Shown here: positions 25,158-30,837 of the stretch, in pieces | Position numbering within the stretch: position 1 is the first letter of the stretch | Layout of the letters: every line of letters starts with the position of its first letter | NCBI GenBank assembly: GCA_002358555.1 | Contig: DEPC01000211.1 | Span: forward strand, 1,921 to 32,757 | Reading direction: 5' to 3' | Length of the DNA: 30,837 nucleotides | From: Hungatella sp. UBA3402 | GTDB lineage: Bacteria > Bacillota > Clostridia > Lachnospirales > Lachnospiraceae | Translations under genes and position numbers: made by a program | Notes under the pieces: model-generated | What the model was told of the DNA's origin: nothing | What the model saw: the letters and a program-made list of their open reading frames with translations, nothing else | The model's database searches: none

Positions 25158-25339
25158 AAATTAACTCGTTGTGATAGCTAAATTTGCAGCAAAAAGTAAC
25201 GCATGAAAGAAAGCTACTCCCCGTCCTGCGGCTTCGGAGCCAGTAACGCTAAGTCTCCTGTAGATGCAGGGCTGCGGGGTATCTGGTTTGCTGCGTTACT
25301 TCTTCCAACAACTTTTAACTATCACAACAAGTTAAATTA
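25158..25339. repeat. MITE-like element, copy B
   Basis: About 170 bases flanked by AAATTA (25158-25163 and 25334-25339). The ends are imperfect inverted repeats of about 40 bases (CGTTGTGATAGCTAAA at the left, TTTAACTATCACAACA at the right, AAGTAACGC inward of both). It shares with copy A, in inverted orientation, the CCTGCGGCTTCGGAGC block (25225-25240) and a GCAGGGCTGCGGGGTATCT block (25266-25284). It has no reading frame. It occupies most of the gap between the sipL promoter and the PP-loop gene; the remainder shows no other signal. Confidence 0.75.
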
Positions 25340-25423
25340 GCAGCCCAACAAGCCTGTCCCAATACATAACTCTTAGCAATCAACCCTATCTAATCCTCAA
25401 CAACACCTATCCTTTCCTAACTC

Positions 25424-26320
25424 TCAATAAGTTTCAAGAAAATGATATCTTTTTCCCTTTTTTACATATTCAATACATGCATCCAAATTCACATTTTCCA
25501 CACTTCGGAAGATATTTTTTGGAATATTGGGATTGATTTTTTCAAGAGTCTTGATAAGCTCCTTAATCTCCTGGCGCTTGGAAGAATGTACCTCTTCTTC
25601 CAATGCCTTTTCCCTTGCAATCTGCTCGGTAAAACGGCAGGCACATTGAAGAAAACGGAGCTTATTAAATTCCTTCCATGATAAGATATCTTCCTCCTTC
25701 ACCAGATATAATGGGCGTATGAGCTCCATTCCTGGAAAGTTGGTACTGTGAAGCTTAGGCATCATAGTATTGACCTGAGCACCATAAAGCATACTCATAA
25801 GAATGGTTTCAATCACATCATCAAAATGATGGCCTAAAGCAATTTTATTGCACCCCCATTCTTTTGCCTTTGCATACAGCCAACCCCTGCGCATGCGGGC
25901 ACAGAGATAACATGGGGATTCCTGGATATCCACCACTACATCAAAGATATCGGAATCGAAAATCTGAACTGGAATTCCCATAAGCTGTGCATTTTCTTCA
26001 ATCAATCTTCTGTTGTCGGGATGATAGCCAGGGTCCATAACAAGAAAATGCAGGCCAAACTCCATTTTTCCATGGCGGAGAATTTCCTGCATACATTTTG
26101 CCAGCAAAAAGGAGTCCTTGCCACCAGAAATACACACTGCAATATGGTCCTCTGGCTGAATCAGCTCATATTCATTAAGAGCTTTGACAAATGGGCGCCA
26201 AATGGATTTTCGATATTGCTTGATAATGCTGCGTTCAATATCTCCTGTTCTGTCAGAAGGTTTCCTGTTCTGGCATTGTTCTGGGCAATCATTTCTATGA
26301 TTGTATTTTTCTTGTTTCAT
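25424..26320 (-). CDS. TtcA-like PP-loop ATPase, tRNA thiolation family (298 aa)
   Basis: N-type ATP pyrophosphatase. SGGKDS (65-70) is the PP-loop; a CYLC pair (137-140) and a CAC pair (226-228) sit where TtcA-type enzymes hold an iron-sulfur cluster, and GHHFDDVIET (163-172) is a family motif. Such enzymes activate tRNA cytidine-32 (or a related target) by adenylation before sulfur insertion. The ATG at 26320 with TAGGAG upstream is preferred over the frame start at 26365. The gene overlaps the 3' end of cysE by 26 bases; linkage with cysteine synthesis is sensible for sulfur supply. The exact target is uncertain. Confidence 0.85.
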   Translation of the reverse strand: MKQEKYNHRNDCPEQCQNRKPSDRTGDIERSIIKQYRKSIWRPFVKALNEYELIQPEDHIAVCISGGKDSFLLAKCMQEILRHGKMEFGLHFLVMDPGYHPDNRRLIEENAQLMGIPVQIFDSDIFDVVVDIQESPCYLCARMRRGWLYAKAKEWGCNKIALGHHFDDVIETILMSMLYGAQVNTMMPKLHSTNFPGMELIRPLYLVKEEDILSWKEFNKLRFLQCACRFTEQIAREKALEEEVHSSKRQEIKELIKTLEKINPNIPKNIFRSVENVNLDACIEYVKKGKRYHFLETY

Positions 26321-26981
26321 TTTGTATTCTCCTATTGTTCTCAAAGTACTCCTGCTTTTTCTCAAAAGAATCCAGCCTCTCTTCCAGTTTCCTCAGACGT
26401 TTTTCTATTGCCTCATAGGCTTCTTTATCCACAGAATTTTTTTCTGTTTTAGGCAATGGAATCCCAGCTTTTTTTATAGGGCGGGCAGGAACCCCTACTG
26501 CAGTAATATTGTTTTCCAATGGATTTAATAATACCGCATTAGCAGCGATTGTGCAATGGTCTCCCACCTCAAAGGAGCCCAGTATCTTTGCTCCGGCCCC
26601 TACTGTTACATAGCTGCCAAGAGTAGGATGTCGCTTTCCTTTTTGATTTCCCACTCCTCCTAAGGTTACTCCCTGATAAATAGTACAATAATCGCCAACA
26701 ACAGCAGTCTCCCCGATAACTACTCCACCACCATGGTCAATCAGAATTCCTCGTCCCAAGGTTGCTCCAGGATGAATTTCAATCTGTGTAAAAAATCGGG
26801 CTGCCTGAGAAATAAGTCTGGCAATAAAATACATATGATGCTCATAGAACCAGTGGGCAAACCGATGCCAAATTAAGGCATGAACTCCCTGATATAATAG
26901 GAGAACTTCCCATGGATTTCTGGCTGCTGGGTCCCTGGACTGAACCGCCTTTACATCAAGCCAAATATTTTTTATAATCAT
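26295..26981 (-). CDS. cysE: Serine O-acetyltransferase
   Basis: Makes O-acetylserine for cysteine synthesis. The 228 aa protein has the short N-terminal helical domain of Gram-positive CysE/EpsC forms, then a left-handed beta-helix (IEIHPGATLGRGILIDHG at about 77-94, GVTLGG and the loop KRHPTLG) and ends with a charged coiled-coil tail (about 175-228). AAGGAAAG lies before the ATG. The 3' end overlaps the PP-loop gene. No T-box or S-box was found upstream. Confidence 0.93.
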   Translation of the reverse strand: MIIKNIWLDVKAVQSRDPAARNPWEVLLLYQGVHALIWHRFAHWFYEHHMYFIARLISQAARFFTQIEIHPGATLGRGILIDHGGGVVIGETAVVGDYCTIYQGVTLGGVGNQKGKRHPTLGSYVTVGAGAKILGSFEVGDHCTIAANAVLLNPLENNITAVGVPARPIKKAGIPLPKTEKNSVDKEAYEAIEKRLRKLEERLDSFEKKQEYFENNRRIQNETRKIQS

Positions 26982-27073
26982 ATACTTTCCTTCCGCATGA
27001 GGGCTGTGAAAAAAATTTTTCTATACATCCCTAAAGATTACATTTTATTATTGTATCCCTTATTACTAAAATA

Positions 27074-27154
27074 AATAGATTACAGGAACTGGTACTCTGT
27101 ATCGAAATTTATATAAGAATTTCAGATATCAAGTATGATTTCCTGTAATCTATT
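27074..27154. repeat. 15-base perfect inverted repeat between the lipoprotein gene and cysE
   Basis: The arm AATAGATTACAGGAA (27074-27088) is matched exactly by 27140-27154. Inside, TATCGAAATT and AATTTCAGATA can extend a second stem, so nearly the whole 81 bases fold. Neither side has a strong T run; it may be an inserted palindromic element or an RNA stability hairpin. Confidence 0.7.
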
Positions 27155-27180
27155 CTATGCGGAAAAAATAAAAAGGCTTA

Positions 27181-27618
27181 TTATTGAAAGATAACCGGAT
27201 TTTCGAGATTCTCAGTCTTCACTACAATATAGGGATAGGAAGTCTCTGGAGCTGGATTTTCTCCCTTCTCTGGCCCTAGAAGTTCTGTATCAATGACAAT
27301 AGAATTGTCTGTTAAATACAATTCTTTTACTGCGATGCTGTATCCTCCTGTAGACTGAGCACCATATCCTACAACTATGTACAAATTCTGTTCATCATTG
27401 AAGGTCAGCTTAAAGGGTTGTGCCTTTTTTTCCTCAATAATCTGTCTAAGCTCCTCTGGAACATCAGAGTCAACTGCCACGGAAAACTCCAAATCTCGGA
27501 CCTTTTTCCCATCATCTTTGCTGACCTTGCAGCCACTGGTAAATAATACAGCCATGATAATACTCATACTTAGTAAACAGCGAAAAAATCCTGATATTCC
27601 ATATCTTTTCTTACTCAT
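27181..27618 (-). CDS. PrcB-like domain lipoprotein (145 aa)
   Basis: Signal peptide with lipobox VLFTSGC (Cys30), then a single domain resembling the C-terminal domain of PrcB, a protease-associated family (GYGAQSTGGYSIAVKELYL, then PETSYPYIVVK). It should be anchored outside the membrane. AGAGG precedes the ATG. A sigma-E-like promoter lies just upstream, so it is probably made in the mother cell during sporulation; the role is unknown. Confidence 0.82.
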   Translation of the reverse strand: MSKKRYGISGFFRCLLSMSIIMAVLFTSGCKVSKDDGKKVRDLEFSVAVDSDVPEELRQIIEEKKAQPFKLTFNDEQNLYIVVGYGAQSTGGYSIAVKELYLTDNSIVIDTELLGPEKGENPAPETSYPYIVVKTENLENPVIFQ

Positions 27619-27648
27619 GATGGAACCTCTTTTTACTTGATTGCTTCT

Positions 27649-27677
27649 ATATTATGTGAGAATAAAGGGAATTATGC
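27649..27677 (-). promoter_or_regulatory. Likely sigma-E promoter of the PrcB-like lipoprotein gene
   Basis: GCATAAT (27677-27671), 14 bases, CATAATAT (27656-27649) on the minus strand. The -35 matches six of seven positions; the -10 keeps CATA and the final T. It begins directly after the spoIIID terminator. Confidence 0.6.
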
Positions 27678-27712
27678 AAAAAAGAGCCACTCTCCCCAGA
27701 ATGGCTCTTTAA
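27677..27712 (-). terminator. Terminator of spoIIID
   Basis: AAAGAGCCA (27710-27702) pairs with TGGCTCTTT (27689-27681) and is followed by a T run on the minus strand. It starts a few bases after the spoIIID stop. Confidence 0.9.
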
Positions 27713-27715
27713 AAT

Positions 27716-27991
27716 TTATTCATCCTCCTTGCTGCACATCTGAAGTCTGTGCTGATATTTTTCTCTTGTGGCTAGACCACCACGGATATGGCGTTCTGAT
27801 TTGTTGATATCCAAAACTACCCTAGTCCTGGCAGCCAGAGATGGATTGATATGCTCTAATCGTTCGGTCACATCTTTATGTACCGTTGATTTACTAATCC
27901 CAAATTTTTTAGCTGTCTGCCGCACAGTTGCATTGTGGTCTATGATATAATTGGCTATAGCCACTGCACGTTCCTCGATATATTCCTTCAA
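27716..27991 (-). CDS. spoIIID: Sporulation transcription factor SpoIIID
   Basis: Small mother-cell DNA-binding protein that adjusts the sigma-E regulon and prepares sigma-K expression. The 91 aa sequence has the family helix-turn-helix (TVRQTAKKFGISKSTVHKDV, about 22-41) and the conserved region LDINKSERHIRGGLATREKY. The start is TTG at 27991, with GAGGG upstream; no ATG gives a full protein. It has a sigma-E promoter and its own terminator. Confidence 0.96.
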   Translation of the reverse strand: MKEYIEERAVAIANYIIDHNATVRQTAKKFGISKSTVHKDVTERLEHINPSLAARTRVVLDINKSERHIRGGLATREKYQHRLQMCSKEDE

Positions 27992-28018
27992 GGTGTTCCC
28001 TCTGAAATTGTTTTTTAC

Positions 28019-28047
28019 ATCATATGCAAAGGGATTCTCTAATATGT
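28019..28047 (-). promoter_or_regulatory. sigma-E promoter of spoIIID
   Basis: ACATATT (28047-28041), 14 bases, CATATGAT (28026-28019) on the minus strand. It lies 23 bases after the cyclase stop codon. spoIIID is a classic sigma-E target. Confidence 0.75.
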
Positions 28048-28069
28048 TTACAGATTTTACATAATCTTG

Positions 28070-28897
28070 TTATTTTCCCGTATTTTCATAAATTCGTTCT
28101 ACCCGATAAATTTCGGATTCTCCAGTGATTCCTTTTAAATTCCGTTTTCCAAGACTTACTGCATGAATTCTCCCCTTTAATCTATCATAGACTGCTTGAC
28201 TGATAACCACTTCTCCTGCTTTTGCCTGTCCCTCCAATCGGGCAGCAATATTCACAGTGTTGCCAATAGCAGTGTAATCCATGTGGGACGAGGTTCCGAT
28301 ATTGCCGATAACTGCCTCTCCACAGTTGATTCCCACCCCAAAGCCAACCTTTTTATCTGTAATAACTGTAAGTTCCTTTTCCAAGTTTCTTGCTGCTGCT
28401 GCCATATCAAGACCTGTTTTTACTGCACGCAGTACATAGTCATCTAAGTCAAGGGGAGCATTGTAAATCGCCATCGTCGCATCGCCGATAAATTTATCCA
28501 CAGTTCCTTTGTTATCAAATACTGCCTTGGTAGTAAGCTCTAAATAGCGATTTAAGATTTCTACTACCTTTTCTGGCGGAAGAGATTCGGATAATGGAGT
28601 AAAACCTCGGATATCCACAAAGAGCACAGCTATATCCTTTTTCTGCCCGCCAAGCTTTAGGGCATCCTCTCCTCCCTTTACAATACTTGCAGCCACTTCT
28701 TTGGAGACATATTTTCCGAAAATACCTTCCAAGCGCTTTTTGGCTTTTCTTTCCATGAGATATTGATATCCCACATGATAGATAGAGAGAATTATTGGAG
28801 TTACCATGGGATACAAAAGAGGTAACAGATAGCCATTTTCATAAAAGATGCCTGCAACCGCCCAATAAGCCACTGTTATAACTGCTGGCAGGCACAT
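28070..28897 (-). CDS. Class III adenylate/guanylate cyclase, truncated at the N-terminus (275 aa)
   Basis: The C-terminal two thirds is a complete cyclase homology domain: metal residues D95 (VLFVDIRGF) and D139 (KFIGDAT), K135 in an adenine-type position, and GNTVNIAARLEG for the transition-state residues. Before it lie only two membrane segments (about 2-18 and 22-40) and a KYVSKEV linker, as in the membrane-exit region of CHASE2 cyclases, whose sensor domain of about 300 residues is missing. The ATG at 28897 has no ribosome site and an in-frame TAG lies only five codons upstream. It is either a decayed gene or a fragment reusing a new promoter. It lies directly upstream of spoIIID. Confidence 0.75.
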   Translation of the reverse strand: MCLPAVITVAYWAVAGIFYENGYLLPLLYPMVTPIILSIYHVGYQYLMERKAKKRLEGIFGKYVSKEVAASIVKGGEDALKLGGQKKDIAVLFVDIRGFTPLSESLPPEKVVEILNRYLELTTKAVFDNKGTVDKFIGDATMAIYNAPLDLDDYVLRAVKTGLDMAAAARNLEKELTVITDKKVGFGVGINCGEAVIGNIGTSSHMDYTAIGNTVNIAARLEGQAKAGEVVISQAVYDRLKGRIHAVSLGKRNLKGITGESEIYRVERIYENTGK

Positions 28898-28950
28898 TGC
28901 TGGCAGTAGCTGCTACATCGATGAAGATTTATGCCAAGACTTGTGATTTC

Positions 28951-28979
28951 ATTATAATATTTTAAGAAAATCGAAGCAA
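28951..28979 (-). promoter_or_regulatory. Possible promoter of the truncated cyclase gene
   Basis: TTGCTT (28979-28974), 17 bases, TATAAT (28956-28951) on the minus strand. It lies just over 50 bases before the cyclase ATG and could keep the fragment transcribed. No other gene or CHASE2-like frame is seen between 28898 and 29205. Confidence 0.5.
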
Positions 28980-29124
28980 ACGGATAGCTTTTAGATTTAT
29001 CAATTCATGCTTGAAATATTGCGGATGCAATTTCATTCGCTTTAGACAATAGGCAGTTCATAACCCACTTTGCTCTAACCAATATGTCAAGTCCGGTTTT
29101 TATCTGTTTTCTGCTTATCCCCGT

Positions 29125-29157
29125 AAAGCAATGATTTCTTTATTATTTGATTGCTTT
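29125..29157 (-). terminator. Weak hairpin after the 6-phospho-beta-glucosidase gene
   Basis: AAAGCAAT (29125-29132) pairs with ATTGCTTT (29150-29157) around a 17-base loop, about 50 bases past the stop codon. The T run on the minus strand is short, so it is only a tentative terminator. Confidence 0.3.
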
Positions 29158-29205
29158 TATGGAAAATTTTATGATTTCTTTCACATCCCAAAATAATCTC
29201 TACTC

Positions 29206-30648
29206 TCAGTCTAAATCTTCTCCATTGGATTTTATAACTTTTTGATACCAATAGAAGGAATCTTTCTTTTTCCGGCTTAAATCCCCTGTTCCATCATCAT
29301 ATTTATCCACATAAACCATGCCGTAGCGTTTAGCCATCTCTCCAGTAGAGGCGCTGACCACATCAATCCACCCCCACGGAGTATAGCCCATCAGATCTAC
29401 ACCGTCTTTCACAGCTTCCTCCATCTGGGCAATATGTTGACGCAAATAATCAATCCGGTAACTGTCATGGATGCTACCGTCTTCCTCCAGCTTGTCATAA
29501 GCTCCCAGACCATTTTCCACCACCATCAGCGGTATTTGATAGCGATCATACAGTTCATTTAAGGTATAGCGCAGCCCTTTTGGATCAATCTGCCAGCCCC
29601 AATCACTGGCTTTTAAATATGGATTTTTCACTCCGCCTACAAGGTTTCCGCCTGATTTCTCTACTACTTCGGAATCTGCTGATTCACAACTACTCATATA
29701 ATAACTAAATGTATAAAAATCAACAATTCCCTCTTTCAAAATCTCATCATCGCCAGGTTCCTTTTGAATAACAATATGGTTTTCCTCAAAAAATCTGTTC
29801 ATATAAGATGGATAATATCCCCGTACATGTACATCGGAAGTAAACCAATTCATCATACGCATTTCCTTCTGGCACAGCAGTACATCATCTGGATTGCAGG
29901 TATAAGGATATTTTGTTGCGAAAATGCACATACATCCCATCTGAAATTGGGGATAATTGTCATGGGCATACTTTATAGCCTTGGCACTTGCCACAAACTG
30001 ATGATGTAATGCCTGATAACGGATTTGCTTTTCATCTGGAACTTCATTAACCGGCCCACAGTAGCCTTTCACAGCACCCAGTGACAGAATGGCGCCCATA
30101 GGCATTGTTCCAGAGTTAATCTCATTAAAAGTAAGCCAGTATTTCACCTTATCTTGGTAACGACTAAAAATAGTTTTGCAGTACCGCATAAAACAGTCGA
30201 TAACTTCCCTACTGTACCAGCCATTATATTTCTCCACAAGGGTATATGGAATCTCATAGTGAGATATGGTTACTAGAGGTTCAATGCCATATTTGCCAAG
30301 CTCGTCAAATACATGGTCATAAAATGCCAGGCCAGCTTCATTAGGAGTCTCCTCCATTCCAGTAGGATAAATGCGAGTCCAGTTAATTGACATACGAAAA
30401 CACTTAAATCCCATCTCTGCTGCCAACGCAATATCTTCTTTATAATGATGGTAGAAATCCGTTGCCTCGCGGCTTGGATACAAAGTATTTTCCTCAAAAA
30501 TAGGAGTCACCCTTTTTGGCGTGGTATAAGAGCCATTGGTACACATATCGGAAATAGATGCTCCCTTTCCATCTACATCCCAAGCACCTTCGTACTGATT
30601 AGCTGCAGTTGCTCCGCCCCAGAGAAAATCTTCTCTTAATACTGACAT
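29206..30648 (-). CDS. 6-phospho-beta-glucosidase, glycoside hydrolase family 1 (480 aa)
   Basis: Cytoplasmic enzyme that cleaves phosphorylated beta-glucosides imported by PTS. It has the N-terminal FLWGGATAANQYEGA signature, acid/base E176 (LTFNEINS), nucleophile E378 (VVENGLG) and the phosphate-site pattern of 6-phospho enzymes (SASTGEMAKRYGMVYVD, then KKKDSFYWYQ). The ATG at 30648 follows AGGAGG; the frame is open to 30801 but the extension crosses the promoter. No PTS gene is visible in the window; one may lie beyond the right edge. Confidence 0.94.
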   Translation of the reverse strand: MSVLREDFLWGGATAANQYEGAWDVDGKGASISDMCTNGSYTTPKRVTPIFEENTLYPSREATDFYHHYKEDIALAAEMGFKCFRMSINWTRIYPTGMEETPNEAGLAFYDHVFDELGKYGIEPLVTISHYEIPYTLVEKYNGWYSREVIDCFMRYCKTIFSRYQDKVKYWLTFNEINSGTMPMGAILSLGAVKGYCGPVNEVPDEKQIRYQALHHQFVASAKAIKYAHDNYPQFQMGCMCIFATKYPYTCNPDDVLLCQKEMRMMNWFTSDVHVRGYYPSYMNRFFEENHIVIQKEPGDDEILKEGIVDFYTFSYYMSSCESADSEVVEKSGGNLVGGVKNPYLKASDWGWQIDPKGLRYTLNELYDRYQIPLMVVENGLGAYDKLEEDGSIHDSYRIDYLRQHIAQMEEAVKDGVDLMGYTPWGWIDVVSASTGEMAKRYGMVYVDKYDDGTGDLSRKKKDSFYWYQKVIKSNGEDLD

Positions 30649-30684
30649 GATTTGCTTCCTCCTCTTCTTATTGTTGATGCATAC

Positions 30685-30713
30685 ATTATATAGCTTTGTC
30701 CCTTTACTGTCAA
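30685..30713 (-). promoter_or_regulatory. sigma-A promoter of the 6-phospho-beta-glucosidase gene
   Basis: Perfect consensus on the minus strand: TTGACA (30713-30708), 17 bases, TATAAT (30690-30685). No clear cre box or antiterminator target was seen, which is notable for a sugar gene with so strong a promoter. Confidence 0.88.
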
Positions 30714-30837
30714 AGACTAATTCTAACATACTTTTCCTAGAATGGAAAAAGTTATTTTCGCAGACCTGTGGTGAACTATCTCCTAAACTTTTCACTTGCA
30801 AATAAAATAGTTAAGAAACTATCCCCATACTGTCTAC

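Noticed and set aside
26982..27180. Possible T-box or SAM riboswitch before cysE
   Set aside because: No specifier stem, no T-box sequence (TGGNACCGCG type) and no S-box core; only the inverted repeat is present.
30649..30801. 51-codon extension of the 6-phospho-beta-glucosidase
   Set aside because: It runs through a perfect sigma-A promoter and the family starts at the downstream ATG with AGGAGG.

Overview
The window looks like a chromosomal segment of a spore-forming, low-GC monoderm of the Clostridia, most likely Lachnospiraceae. I base this on the AT-rich composition, sigma-A promoters close to consensus, strong AGGAGG-type ribosome sites, three sporulation genes (spoIIR, a sipL-type SPOCS/LysM gene, spoIIID), and a Clostridia-style RND efflux operon with TolC-like proteins. 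I cannot fix the genus. Nearly all genes are on the minus strand; only a small membrane protein gene, spoIIR and two recombinase genes are on the plus strand. I saw no tRNA, rRNA, CRISPR array or complete insertion sequence.

Layout: 1-3417 is the 5' end of rpoB with its own promoter, divergent from a small membrane protein gene (3689-4150). 4394-6834 holds a DUF1934 gene and the cell-wall pair ddl-murI. 6934-7548 is spoIIR, whose likely sigma-F promoter overlaps the sigma-A promoter of ddl. 7737-9411 holds two tandem paralogous tyrosine recombinases with a dyad site in front. 9567-16660 is one operon (tetR, membrane-fusion protein, RND pump, two TolC-family proteins) driven by a perfect-consensus promoter carrying two copies of a TGACA-N3-TGTCA operator. 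16851-20473 is a response regulator, histidine kinase and lipoprotein module. 20565-22148 is ispE with a GntR regulator and a likely GntR operator at the promoter. 22149-23303 holds a MITE-like repeat, a small GIY-YIG nuclease gene and a roughly 350-base, strongly structured leader or ncRNA. 23304-24995 is sipL behind a textbook sigma-E promoter, followed by a second copy of the repeat family. 25424-26981 is a TtcA-like PP-loop gene and cysE. 27181-28897 holds a PrcB-like lipoprotein gene, spoIIID (both with sigma-E-like promoters) and an N-terminally truncated class III nucleotide cyclase. 29206-30648 is a family 1 6-phospho-beta-glucosidase behind a perfect-consensus promoter.

The most interesting items are the RND pump with two TolC-like partners that appear to lack the outer-membrane barrel strands in a cell with no expected outer membrane; the pseudoknotted RNA candidate at about 22831-23157; the terminal-inverted-repeat family at 22397-22546 and 25158-25339, with a relic forming the 3' end of the kinase gene; and the set of sigma-F/sigma-E promoters tying several genes, including an uncharacterised lipoprotein, to the mother-cell/forespore programme. 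All functional statements are read from sequence motifs and family knowledge; no database search was possible.
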